From Faecimorpha stercoravium (GTDB taxonomy: Bacteria > Bacillota > Clostridia > Lachnospirales > Bianqueaceae), in NCBI GenBank assembly GCA_018712555.1, contig DVGT01000029.1, positions 1-48,906 of the forward strand: a stretch of 48,906 nucleotides of DNA, given 5' to 3'. This document shows, piece by piece, positions 33,357 to 41,439 of the stretch (within the stretch, counting starts at the first letter, position 1; each line of letters begins with the position of its first letter). The position numbers and the translations under genes were made by a program. Below the pieces are notes generated by a model that did not search any database, was not told where the DNA came from, and saw only the letters and a program-made list of their open reading frames with translations.

Positions 33357-33383
33357 TCCCTTTACCTCATTTTCAGGCACGAC

Positions 33384-33411
33384 AAAAAGGCGTCCGATGC
33401 GGCGCCTTTTT
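33384..33411 (-). terminator. Terminator of the nuclease gene, at the end of the array
   Basis: AAAAAGGCG / CGCCTTTTT with a CCGATGCGG-type loop; symmetrical, so it can act in both directions. Its arm abuts the stop codon of the nuclease gene. Confidence 0.8.
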
Positions 33412-34192
33412 AAATTTTAGGAAGGGGTTTGTCGGGGAAGAGAAGGCGAAACGCCTTCTGCGGCGCGACTTTCCCGAAGGAGATGAGCTGCAGCACAATC
33501 TCGCGCAGATCGATGCAGGCGCGCTTCTTTTCGGGGTCATGAGAATCCGCCACGTAATGCTCTTTCGTGATGAGAAGATTCTTCTTCTCCTGAATCCCCT
33601 CTGCGGCGTAATCTTCCAGCTTGCGTTTCTGATTCTGGGCGTACTGCTCGTCGTCCAACATGCCCATGTGCTCGTGGAAATCCTGCGAGTCTGGAAAATA
33701 GAAGTCTACCCAATAAGTACGTCCCTGCGCGTACAACGGATAATTGTGCGTATATTGTATGCCCAGCAGGTCGAACAGGAGGGAAAGGATGATCTCGCTC
33801 TTGGAGTCGCGGGTAGTGCCGTCGAGGAACATGTTCTTTTCGATGTCCTTCCCGACGCCAAGATCCATGGCATACTGAAAGCAGGCAAGGGCATAGCGGA
33901 CATCGCGGCGATCGTGGAAGGAAAGGTTCTTATATTGCGCTTTGAGCTCTTTCAGACGCGCCTTCAGCTTCTGGCGTTCTGAGTACAACTCAAGATAGTG
34001 CGCTTCTTGGGCGGCCTTGATTTTCGTCTGTTTTCGGCCTTTGCTGGTAGACTCCTGCTTATACAGATACACTTTCCCCGTCTTCTTATTCTTCTTGCGG
34101 GAGAGACAAAATTCGGGAATGGCATGGAGTTTGAGCAGCGTATGATAGAACGAAGAAATGATATTTGCAATGCGAGATGAGAGTTTAGCCAT
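33410..34192 (-). CDS. Orphan PD-(D/E)xK-like nuclease
   Basis: 260 residues from ATG 34192, preceded by AAAGGGG at 8 nt. Residues 55-95 are a charged coiled coil (QEAHYLELYSERQKLKARLK). The C-terminal half has the restriction-endonuclease-like pattern TTRDSKSEIILSLLFDLL (Glu 133), YWVDFYFPD (Asp 163) and EHMGM (Glu 174, His 175), then KLEDYAAEGI and LLITKEH. Similar stand-alone domains occur in accessory islands of Firmicutes, often of unknown target. There is no methylase or helicase beside it; the immediate 3' neighbour is a palindrome array. Cytoplasmic, DNA or structured nucleic acid as probable substrate. Confidence 0.7.
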   Translation of the reverse strand: MAKLSSRIANIISSFYHTLLKLHAIPEFCLSRKKNKKTGKVYLYKQESTSKGRKQTKIKAAQEAHYLELYSERQKLKARLKELKAQYKNLSFHDRRDVRYALACFQYAMDLGVGKDIEKNMFLDGTTRDSKSEIILSLLFDLLGIQYTHNYPLYAQGRTYWVDFYFPDSQDFHEHMGMLDDEQYAQNQKRKLEDYAAEGIQEKKNLLITKEHYVADSHDPEKKRACIDLREIVLQLISFGKVAPQKAFRLLFPDKPLPKI

Positions 34193-34410
34193 AGGATCGC
34201 CCCTTTCATATATCTTATAATAACACAAGAATCACGGATTGTAAAGTGACAATCCATGGGGACGGATATTGCAAAAAGGTTTTCAACCTATCTTTTATAC
34301 GACATATAAATGGCGATGTCGCTAATTGCGAAACATCTATCCGGTGGATGAACGAGTTGAATTAGATTTTCCAAGGGGGAGAAAATCAGCGTCCTGTTTC
34401 CAAACCGACG

Positions 34411-34456
34411 AAAAGGCCCGCTGCAAAATAGAAATTCTGCAATGGGCCCTTTTTGG
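34411..34456 (-). terminator. Terminator of the aldo/keto reductase gene
   Basis: GGCCC / GGGCC arms with flanking AAAA and TTTTT runs; usable in both directions. 34193-34410 otherwise shows only AT-rich non-coding DNA. Confidence 0.6.
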
Positions 34457-34458
34457 CA

Positions 34459-35310
34459 TTATTCAATATCTAACGGTGTCTTTTGGGTGGGAGCGGGAAA
34501 GACGGATTCTATTCTCTCCAAATCTTTCTTAGAAAGACGAAGTTCGGAAGCCAGGCTGTTTTGCCAGGTGTGCGTAGCATTGCCAGTTCTGGGGATAGCC
34601 ACTGTATGCCCATCCCGAATCACGAAAGAAAGAAGAATCTGCGGAACTGTAGCCTGATGTTCTGCTGCGAGTTCTTCCAGCATAGGATGTGTAAGAAGAT
34701 TGCGGGAAAGACGTCCACCTTGTGCCAGCGGACAGTATGCCATCAGTGTGACCTGGTGTTCTCGCATCCAAGGAAGAAGATCGTATTCAATACCTCGAGA
34801 AGCCATATGATAAAGAACTTGATTGACCATGCAATGAGATCCTCCTGGAATAGAAAAGAGCTCCTCCATATCCTTTTTATCAAAATTTGAAACGCCCCAA
34901 CGGCGAATCTTCCCCTGCTGAATCAGCTCCTCCATGCATTCCACTGTTTCTTGCAGGGGGACACTGCCGCGCCAATGGAGCAAATATAGATCCAGATAAT
35001 CTGTACCTAAACGTCGAAGGCTTTCATCACAGCTATGGAAAATATGGCGTCGATCTGCATTATGAGGATATACTTTAGAAACCAGAAAAAGATTTTGTCT
35101 TTTATAATGAGGTAAAATACCTCCAATGAGACGTTCTGCTTTGCCATCACCGTACATTTCTGCGGTGTCGAGCAACGTCATGCCGGATTCTATGCCAGTC
35201 CGCAGAGCGTTTCGTTCCGCTTCATACGTATGGATATGTTCCCCTAGATACCAGGTGCCTTGGCCTAATACCGGGATCGAAGTACCATCTTTCAGTGTAC
35301 AATACATCAT
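34459..35310 (-). CDS. Aldo/keto reductase
   Basis: 283 residues of an AKR TIM barrel. Catalytic tetrad in LLDTAEMYGDGKAERLIGG (Asp, Tyr), VSKVYP (Lys) and YLLHWRG (His). Cofactor-binding AIPRTGNATH near 240 is the usual NADPH loop. It reduces aldehydes or ketones; this type is often a xenobiotic or methylglyoxal reductase. It is divergent from a MarR gene, so it may be in that regulon. The ATG at 35310 or 35307 is the start. Confidence 0.92.
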   Translation of the reverse strand: MMYCTLKDGTSIPVLGQGTWYLGEHIHTYEAERNALRTGIESGMTLLDTAEMYGDGKAERLIGGILPHYKRQNLFLVSKVYPHNADRRHIFHSCDESLRRLGTDYLDLYLLHWRGSVPLQETVECMEELIQQGKIRRWGVSNFDKKDMEELFSIPGGSHCMVNQVLYHMASRGIEYDLLPWMREHQVTLMAYCPLAQGGRLSRNLLTHPMLEELAAEHQATVPQILLSFVIRDGHTVAIPRTGNATHTWQNSLASELRLSKKDLERIESVFPAPTQKTPLDIE

Positions 35311-35348
35311 CTGAATCCCCTTCTTTCTTACTCAGTATTTTCCTTTTT

Positions 35349-35377
35349 ATTATACTGGTTTTTCCAGAAAAAAGCAA
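35349..35377 (-). promoter_or_regulatory. Sigma-A promoter of the aldo/keto reductase gene
   Basis: Minus strand TTGCTT (35372-35377), 17 bp, TATAAT (35349-35354). The spacer holds CTGGTTTTTCCAG, a small palindrome that could be an operator for the divergent MarR protein. Confidence 0.65.
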
Positions 35378-35492
35378 TGAAAGATTCAAAGAATGTTCAT
35401 AAATTACACTTTATTTTGTTTACAATTTGAAAGTATGATAAAAACGGTATAAGTTTTTTTGATAATTAAAGTACACAGAAAGGATGATGAAC

Positions 35493-35942
35493 ATGGAAGC
35501 GAAAAACAGTAGCAATGAGTTCCTATCGATCATGAGGTTTGCACAGACTTTGGTGACAGAAAGCTTTACTCCCATCTGTAGGCAATATGGTATTTCCACA
35601 CAGCAGATGAAAATCTTGTCTGCATTGTATCATAAAAAGAATCAGACGGTAGGAGAGCTGAGCCAGTCTACGCAGATTCTGCGCAGCAATATCACCAGCG
35701 TATGCAAGAAGATGGAAAAGGATGGATACCTGGTGCGCAGCCGCAGTATGATGGATGAGAGAGTAGTCCGAGTAAGTTTAACAGATAAAGGTACGAAGAT
35801 CATGGAAACGATCGGAGAGAAAATTGAAGAGTATTATGAGAACATCCTGAAGGGGGAGTCAGAGGAGACTTGCAGGGTGATTCATGATGGTCTTCAAAAA
35901 TTGTGTGAGCTTCTCGAGAAGACAAAGGTGGAGAAGGAATGA
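35493..35942 (+). CDS. MarR-family transcriptional regulator
   Basis: 149 residues. Winged helix spanning 30-100: CRQYGISTQQMKILSALYHK, QTVGELSQSTQILRSNITS (recognition helix) and the wing RSRSMMDERVVRVSLTDKG. C-terminal dimerisation helices. ATG 35493 has 9-nt spacing to AAAGG; upstream ATGs at 35484 and 35487 are too close. Its stop overlaps the FtsH start (ATGA). Likely represses its own operon and perhaps the divergent aldo/keto reductase. Confidence 0.92.
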   Translation: MEAKNSSNEFLSIMRFAQTLVTESFTPICRQYGISTQQMKILSALYHKKNQTVGELSQSTQILRSNITSVCKKMEKDGYLVRSRSMMDERVVRVSLTDKGTKIMETIGEKIEEYYENILKGESEETCRVIHDGLQKLCELLEKTKVEKE

Positions 35943-37789
35943 AAGAAGTCAAAAATACCAGGAAGCCCCTGATATTCTATTATGTGATCGCACTGATTGT
36001 ATTGATGCTTTTGAATGCACTTGTGTTTCCCAGAGCATTGAGCGCGCAGGTAGAAGAAGTGGACTACGGTGTATTTTTGCAAATGGCGGACGCGGGAAAT
36101 ATCTCGGAAGCCCAGGTTACCGATACAGAAATCATCTTTGCGGATAAAGATTCGCCGACGAATTACTATAAAACGGGTCGAATGGATGATATTTTTCTGG
36201 TACAGCGTCTGTATGATGCGGGGATTGTTCAATTCGGCACACCTATTATTGAACAGATGTCTCCTATTCTGAGCTTCTTATTGACCTGGGTGCTTCCCAT
36301 TGTGGTCATGATCGTGGCAGGACAGCTTTTGATGCGATTCATGATGAAGAAGATGGGCGGCGGTGTAGGTGGAGGAATGGGCGGCGCCATGTCCTTTGGG
36401 AAAAGCAATGCGAAGGTCTATGTGCCCTCAGAGGAAGGAATTCGTTTCTCGGATGTGGCAGGAGAGGATGAGGCCAAGGAGCTTCTGACGGAGATTGTGG
36501 ATTATCTGCATAATCCAGAGAAGTATGCTAGGATTGGTGCGTCGATTCCAAAGGGAGCGCTCTTAGTGGGCCCTCCGGGAACTGGTAAAACATTGCTGGC
36601 AAAAGCCGTTGCTGGTGAAGCGCATGTCCCCTTTTTTTCGATTGCGGGATCTGAGTTTGTAGAGATGTTCGTGGGTATGGGAGCAGCCAAAGTTCGAGAC
36701 TTGTTTAAGCAGGCGAACGAAAAGGCGCCTTGTATTGTTTTTATCGATGAGATTGATACCATCGGAAAGAAAAGAGATGGTGCAGGTGCCATTGGTGGAA
36801 ATGATGAACGGGAGCAGACTCTGAATCAGCTGTTGACGGAGATGGATGGTTTTGATGCGAAGAAGGGTGTTATCATTCTGGCAGCAACGAACCGTCCAGA
36901 CTCTTTGGATCCGGCGCTTTTGCGTCCGGGCCGGTTTGATCGTCGGATTCCTGTAGAACTTCCAGATCTGAAGGGCCGGGAAGAGATTCTGAAGGTGCAT
37001 GCGAAGAAGGTCAAGATGTCTTCGGATGTGGATTTCCTGGCGATTGCCAAGGCGGCAGCCGGTGCGTCGGGCGCGGAACTGGCCAACATGATCAATGAAG
37101 CCGCACTGCGTGCAGTACGTTCAGGACGAGATATTGTGACGCAGGCTGATTTGGAAGAGAGTGTGGAAGTGGTCATTGCCGGCTATCAGAAGAAGAATAA
37201 GATCTTGTCGGATCATGAAAAGATGATCGTGTCCTATCACGAGATTGGGCATGCTTTGGTGGCCGCACTGCAGACGCATTCGGCGCCGGTGACCAAGATC
37301 ACGATTATTCCCAGGACTTCCGGTGCGTTAGGCTATACCATGCAGGTGGATGAAGATGAGCATAACCTGATGACCAAGGAAGAGATCGAAAATAAGATTG
37401 CGACTCTGACCGGAGGAAGGGTAGCAGAAGATCTGATCTTCCATTCCATCACGACGGGAGCGTCCAACGATATTGAACAGGCTACGAAACTCGCCAGAGC
37501 CATGATTACGCGATTCGGTATGAGTGATGCGTTTGGCATGGTGGCGATGGAGACGGTGAGTAACCAATATTTGGGTGGCGATACTTCTCTGGCCTGTTCG
37601 CCGGATACAGCCACTCAGATTGATGAGCAGGTTGTAGCGCTGGTGAAAAAACAGTATGATAAAGCGGAACATCTGCTGAGGGAACATATGAAAGAATTGA
37701 ATGCGTTAGCGCAGTATCTATATACACATGAGACAATCACAGGGCAGGAGTTCATGGATATTCTGCATGACCTGCAGACCGCTTCTTAA
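35939..37789 (+). CDS. ftsH: FtsH-type membrane AAA+ zinc protease
   Basis: 616 residues. TM1 10-31, periplasmic-side domain 32-105, TM2 about 109-130, glycine-rich linker (MGGGVGGGMGG), AAA+ domain with GPPGTGKT (near 211), IVFIDEID and second region of homology ATNRPDSLDPALLRPGRFDR, and a zinc protease with HEIGH (near 433, usually HEAGH) and TGASNDIEQAT. It degrades misfolded or regulatory membrane proteins. It is coupled to a MarR gene instead of the usual tilS-hpt context, so this is probably a second, regulated FtsH. Confidence 0.95.
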   Translation: MKEVKNTRKPLIFYYVIALIVLMLLNALVFPRALSAQVEEVDYGVFLQMADAGNISEAQVTDTEIIFADKDSPTNYYKTGRMDDIFLVQRLYDAGIVQFGTPIIEQMSPILSFLLTWVLPIVVMIVAGQLLMRFMMKKMGGGVGGGMGGAMSFGKSNAKVYVPSEEGIRFSDVAGEDEAKELLTEIVDYLHNPEKYARIGASIPKGALLVGPPGTGKTLLAKAVAGEAHVPFFSIAGSEFVEMFVGMGAAKVRDLFKQANEKAPCIVFIDEIDTIGKKRDGAGAIGGNDEREQTLNQLLTEMDGFDAKKGVIILAATNRPDSLDPALLRPGRFDRRIPVELPDLKGREEILKVHAKKVKMSSDVDFLAIAKAAAGASGAELANMINEAALRAVRSGRDIVTQADLEESVEVVIAGYQKKNKILSDHEKMIVSYHEIGHALVAALQTHSAPVTKITIIPRTSGALGYTMQVDEDEHNLMTKEEIENKIATLTGGRVAEDLIFHSITTGASNDIEQATKLARAMITRFGMSDAFGMVAMETVSNQYLGGDTSLACSPDTATQIDEQVVALVKKQYDKAEHLLREHMKELNALAQYLYTHETITGQEFMDILHDLQTAS

Positions 37790-37802
37790 GACTATTTTAT
37801 GA

Positions 37803-37832
37803 GGAACCGCTTTTTGAAAGCGGTTCTTTTTT
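37803..37832 (+). terminator. Terminator of the marR-ftsH operon
   Basis: GAACCGCTTT / AAAGCGGTTC with a TTG loop, then TTTTTT. Confidence 0.9.
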
Positions 37833-37910
37833 AGAATTCGACTGTATATTTATACAATAAAAAGAAGGGAAAAAGAAGGAAAATTATTAAGGTTTTTTTT
37901 CAGACAGAGG

Positions 37911-37939
37911 TTGACAATACGGAATAAATACGGTATCAT
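37911..37939 (+). promoter_or_regulatory. Sigma-A promoter of the amino acid importer operon
   Basis: Perfect -35 TTGACA (37911-37916), 17 bp, -10 TATCAT (37934-37939). The leader of about 70 nt shows no riboswitch fold that I can see. Confidence 0.8.
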
Positions 37940-38013
37940 TGTGGCACAACGGCAGATGAGAAAAGTAGATTTGCTGTTGAATGTATATTTTTTCATAGGG
38001 GAGAATTACAGAG

Positions 38014-38862
38014 ATGAGAAAGTGGATTGCGTTTTTAATGACAGCCATGATGATGATAGCAGCAGTGTCTTGTGCGCCGGCGTCAGAGTCATCCAGCCAG
38101 GCGGAAGAGAGTTCCGCGGCCCAGGAGAGTTCTGCAGCAGCAGAGAATGAGGGCGCCAGTGAATTTACCACAGCGACGGAAGGCGTTCTGACGATGGCTA
38201 CGAATGCGGAATTCCCGCCATATGAGTATTATGAAGGAGATACCGTGACCGGTATTGATGTGGAGATTGCACAGGCCATTGCAGTGAAGCTGGGCTTGAC
38301 ACTGCAGGTAGAGGATATGGAGTTTGATTCCGTCATTTCTGCTGTTCAAGGCGGTAAGGCCGATATCGGCATGGCAGGTATGACCGTGACAGAGGAACGT
38401 CTGGAAGAAGTCAACTTCACGGAGAGTTATGCGACAGGCGTACAGGTGATCATCGTCACCGAGGATTCCGATATTACCAGTGCGGATGATCTGTTTGCAG
38501 AGGGCGCGAATCATACGATAGGCGTACAGTTGGCCACGACCGGAGATCTGTATACCACGGAGGATATCGAAGCGGCTGGTCTGGGCACGGTGGATCGTTA
38601 TAATAAGGGCGCTGATGCCGTCATGGCATTGAAAAATGGCAAGGTAGACTGTGTTGTTATTGATAACGAACCGGCGAAGGCTTTTGTGGAAGCCAACGAG
38701 GGATTGAAGATTCTGGAGACAGAATATGTAACCGAAGATTATGCGATTGCTGTATCTAAGGATAATGAGGCGCTGCATACGGCGGTAGACGCTGCATTGC
38801 AGGAGCTGATCGCGGATGGTACAGTACAGAGTATCATTGATAAATATATTACTGCAGAATAA
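38014..38862 (+). CDS. Amino acid ABC transporter substrate-binding lipoprotein
   Basis: 282 residues. Lipobox AAVSC (Cys 20), then a Ser/Glu/Ala-rich linker (21-50) and a type 3 solute-binding domain: ATNAEFPPYEYYEGDTVTGI, DVEIAQAIAVKLG, GMTVTEERLEEVNFTESYAT and GKVDCVVIDNEPAKAFVEAN. It binds a polar amino acid such as Gln, Cys or His outside the membrane and hands it to the permease encoded next. Strong promoter and SD (GGGGAG); separated from the permease by a G/C hairpin. Confidence 0.93.
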   Translation: MRKWIAFLMTAMMMIAAVSCAPASESSSQAEESSAAQESSAAAENEGASEFTTATEGVLTMATNAEFPPYEYYEGDTVTGIDVEIAQAIAVKLGLTLQVEDMEFDSVISAVQGGKADIGMAGMTVTEERLEEVNFTESYATGVQVIIVTEDSDITSADDLFAEGANHTIGVQLATTGDLYTTEDIEAAGLGTVDRYNKGADAVMALKNGKVDCVVIDNEPAKAFVEANEGLKILETEYVTEDYAIAVSKDNEALHTAVDAALQELIADGTVQSIIDKYITAE

Positions 38863-38882
38863 TGGTTCTGTGAAACACAGAA

Positions 38883-38913
38883 GCACAAGGGGCGGCCTTA
38901 CCGCCCCTTGTGC
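38883..38913 (+). promoter_or_regulatory. Intercistronic hairpin after the binding-protein gene
   Basis: Perfect 13-bp stem GCACAAGGGGCGG / CCGCCCCTTGTGC with a CCTTA loop, no T-run. Such hairpins stabilise the upstream mRNA, giving excess binding protein over permease. Confidence 0.75.
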
Positions 38914-38937
38914 TGTCCCCAGAAAGGAGAGAGCCAG

Positions 38938-39732
38938 ATGATATTTCTCGTAAGCGATACTATGGAAGCGTGGCTCAGTTCAGCACCGGAATGGATGCTG
39001 AATCTGCCGCAATGGGCTTATGACATTTGCTATGATTTCTATAAGTCTTTTATTTTTGATCAGCGGTATCTGAATATTCTTACGGGTCTTCAGAATACAT
39101 TGCTGCTGACGTTTTTTGCATTATTGGTTGGTCTGGTCCTGGGTGTTATTGTGGCACTGGTTCGTGTCTCCTGGGATAAGGAGACACGAAATCATTCCCG
39201 AGGGATTGGTAAGTTCTTCATGGGAATCGCAAATGCCATCTGTAAAGTCTATTTGACAGTCATTCGCGGAACGCCAGTGGTGGTGCAGATCATGATCATT
39301 TTCTTTGTCATCATGGCAGATTCTAATAACAAGATGTTGGCCGGTGTATTGGCCTTTGGTATCAATTCCGGAGCCTATGTGGCAGAGATTATCCGAGGCG
39401 GCATCATGTCTATTGATGAAGGACAGTTTGAGGCGGGCCGCTCTTTAGGGTTTGGCTATGTACCCACGATGGTACATATTATTCTGCCGCAGGCATTTAA
39501 GGCGGTGCTGCCTACACTGGTGAATGAGTTTATCGTGCTCCTAAAGGAGACCGCAGTAGCTGGTTATGTGGGACTCATGGACCTGACGCGTGCAGGAAGT
39601 ATCATTCGAGGAATCGCCTATGTGGATTTCATGCCGCTTTTGGGAGTGGCTGTCATCTATCTGGTGATGGTCATGTTCTTTACTTGGCTCATGGGTAAGC
39701 TGGAGAGGAGGCTGAGAAACAGTGACCACTGA
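38938..39732 (+). CDS. Amino acid ABC transporter permease
   Basis: 264 residues, His/Glu/Gln-type permease. TMs near 55-80, 115-140, 150-165, 210-230, 235-255. The EAA loop is GQFEAGRSLGFGYVPTMVHI followed by ILPQAFKAVLPTLVNEF. ATG 38938 behind AAAGGAGAG. The ATPase start lies inside its last codons, an 11-bp overlap. Confidence 0.92.
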   Translation: MIFLVSDTMEAWLSSAPEWMLNLPQWAYDICYDFYKSFIFDQRYLNILTGLQNTLLLTFFALLVGLVLGVIVALVRVSWDKETRNHSRGIGKFFMGIANAICKVYLTVIRGTPVVVQIMIIFFVIMADSNNKMLAGVLAFGINSGAYVAEIIRGGIMSIDEGQFEAGRSLGFGYVPTMVHIILPQAFKAVLPTLVNEFIVLLKETAVAGYVGLMDLTRAGSIIRGIAYVDFMPLLGVAVIYLVMVMFFTWLMGKLERRLRNSDH

Positions 39733-40477
39733 TCCAAAACAAAACACGCTGATTCGTGTAGAAGATGTGAAAATGCATTTTAAGAAGGGCGAGATCAAGG
39801 CATTAGACGGCGTCTCGCTGGACATTCAAAAAGGGGACGTACTTGTCATCATCGGTCCTTCCGGATCGGGCAAGTCTACGCTGCTTCGGTGCCTCAATCG
39901 TTTGGAAGTACCCACCAGCGGGCATATTTATGTGGATAACGTGGATATTACAAACCCTAAAGTGGATATCAATGCGTATCGTCAGAAGATGGGGATGGTG
40001 TTTCAGCACTTCAATCTGTTTCCGAACATGACGGTGCTGCGGAATATGACGCTGGCGCCGATGAAACTTCTGAAGAAGTCTAAGCAGGAAGCAGAGGAGA
40101 AAGCGTTGAAGCTCTTAGAGCGTGTCGGATTGAAAGATCGGGCAGACGCGTATCCGTCACAGCTTTCCGGCGGTCAGAAGCAGCGTATCGCCATTGTGAG
40201 AGCACTGTGTATGGATCCGGAGATCATGCTGTTTGATGAGCCCACGTCGGCACTGGATCCAGAGATGGTGGGCGAGGTGCTGGAAGTTATGAAAGAACTT
40301 GCGAAAGAGGGCATGACCATGGCGGTGGTGACACACGAAATGGGGTTTGCCAGAGAAGTGGGCAGCCGGATTATCTTCATGTCAGAGGGAAAGATTCTGG
40401 AAGAAGCAAAGCCGGATATATTTTTTGAAAATCCGCAAAGCGAACGGGCAAAAGAATTTTTATCCAAGGTATTATAA
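39722..40477 (+). CDS. Amino acid ABC transporter ATP-binding protein
   Basis: 251 residues, GTG start 39722 inside the permease 3' end, with GGAGAGGAGG about 10 nt upstream. Walker A GPSGSGKST, Q-loop MVFQHFNLFPNMTVLRN, signature LSGGQKQRIA, Walker B MLFDEPTSALDPE and switch VTHEMGFAREV are all intact. GlnQ-type ATPase of the polar amino acid importer. Confidence 0.95.
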   Translation: MTTDPKQNTLIRVEDVKMHFKKGEIKALDGVSLDIQKGDVLVIIGPSGSGKSTLLRCLNRLEVPTSGHIYVDNVDITNPKVDINAYRQKMGMVFQHFNLFPNMTVLRNMTLAPMKLLKKSKQEAEEKALKLLERVGLKDRADAYPSQLSGGQKQRIAIVRALCMDPEIMLFDEPTSALDPEMVGEVLEVMKELAKEGMTMAVVTHEMGFAREVGSRIIFMSEGKILEEAKPDIFFENPQSERAKEFLSKVL

Positions 40478-40480
40478 GCG

Positions 40481-40517
40481 AAAACCGCTGGCGATGTAGA
40501 ATCGCCAGCGGTTTTTT
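40481..40517. terminator. Bidirectional terminator between convergent genes
   Basis: AAAACCGCTGGCGAT / ATCGCCAGCGGTTTT with a GTAGA loop and TTTTTT; serves the importer operon and the convergent HTH-TM gene. Confidence 0.92.
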
Positions 40518-40535
40518 GTGTATCGGAGAGCTCTT

Positions 40536-41261
40536 TCACTCTGTGATCTCTGTTACATAGATATACTCCATGTACTCGGTTGAGAAGAGACTGTTTTTCT
40601 GCACATGGGTCAATACCTCTGTGCTTAAAAGCGGTCCTATATTCCGAGAGGGATCTTCTAGGACGATGCGTGCGGGAACACGAACAGAGATCTCTGCCTG
40701 CGAGAAGTGATATTCCCCGTTTTCGTCCAAAGGAATATCCAGATCAGATCGGACGTAGAATGTCTGGGGCAGTTCGTCTCCTGTTTGCGTCAGTTTGTAA
40801 TAAGAACCGTGATCGGGTTTCATATTACTCAGGACGAGCGTTCCTTCCGGTATGGTGAAACGACGGGTGATGGTACGGAAATTCGTCCATACGAATAAAC
40901 CGATCAGAAGCAGAATGGCTGCGATGATCAGCCCGCGCTTCAAGTAATGGAAAGATGTCTGAGATCGTACGTTCTTCATGGCACGATCTTCTGGCGTGAG
41001 ATGATCGGTTTTCTGACCAGGCGCCGGTGATGCAGAAGAAGCTGCCGTCCTGGCCTGAGATGCATATAAAGGTTCAATGGGTCTTACCGGTTCCAGAGAA
41101 TCGCCCGATGGAACGGGGTTCGCATAGGCCCGTTGCATGTCGGTAAGCGAAAAATCATACCGAAGGCCCGAGCGCTTTGGCTGAATGCGACCCTTACGGA
41201 TATACGATCGTACCGTCCGTTTGGAGAGGCCGCTCTCACGACAAAATTCACGTAGTGTCAT
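40536..41261 (-). CDS. HTH membrane protein (MerR-like N-terminus, extracytoplasmic C-terminus)
   Basis: 241 residues from ATG 41261. Residues 1-45 form a MerR/excisionase-like helix-turn-helix (TLREFCRESGLSKRTVRSYI, then RKGRIQPKRSG). A proline/alanine-rich linker follows to about 105, then one TM helix (RGLIIAAILLLIGLFVWTNF) and an outer domain (about 130-241) with EGTLVLSNMKPDHGSYYKL. The layout suggests a one-component membrane-bound DNA-binding sensor. No target is visible; the divergent neighbour is trpB. An in-frame GTG at 41270 is a less likely start. Confidence 0.72.
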   Translation of the reverse strand: MTLREFCRESGLSKRTVRSYIRKGRIQPKRSGLRYDFSLTDMQRAYANPVPSGDSLEPVRPIEPLYASQARTAASSASPAPGQKTDHLTPEDRAMKNVRSQTSFHYLKRGLIIAAILLLIGLFVWTNFRTITRRFTIPEGTLVLSNMKPDHGSYYKLTQTGDELPQTFYVRSDLDIPLDENGEYHFSQAEISVRVPARIVLEDPSRNIGPLLSTEVLTHVQKNSLFSTEYMEYIYVTEITE

Positions 41262-41378
41262 AAGGATCACTTCCCTTCTATAATCTTTTTTTCTGATTAT
41301 ATTATATCGTTACGGACAGAAAGATGTCAATAAAACTGACGGGAGATGGCATTTTTGTCCACTCAGGGAAAGTAAAGG

Positions 41379-41407
41379 TTGCCCTGTTCGTATTTTTATG
41401 ATATGAT
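41379..41407 (+). promoter_or_regulatory. Sigma-A promoter of trpB
   Basis: TTGCCC (41379-41384), 17 bp, TATGAT (41402-41407), about 30 bp before the ATG; no leader peptide or T-box is visible. Confidence 0.65.
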
Positions 41408-41439
41408 AAGGACAATCAAATGCATAGGGAGGTTCAAGA

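Noticed and set aside
32811..33420. Repeated small ORFs in the palindrome array
   Set aside because: The unit length (72, 73, 84 bp) does not keep a frame, no SD precedes the ATGs, and similar peptides appear in several frames and both strands, as expected from repeats.
37940..38013. Riboswitch in the leader of the amino acid importer
   Set aside because: The leader of about 70 nt is AT-rich with no conserved riboswitch core that I can recognise.
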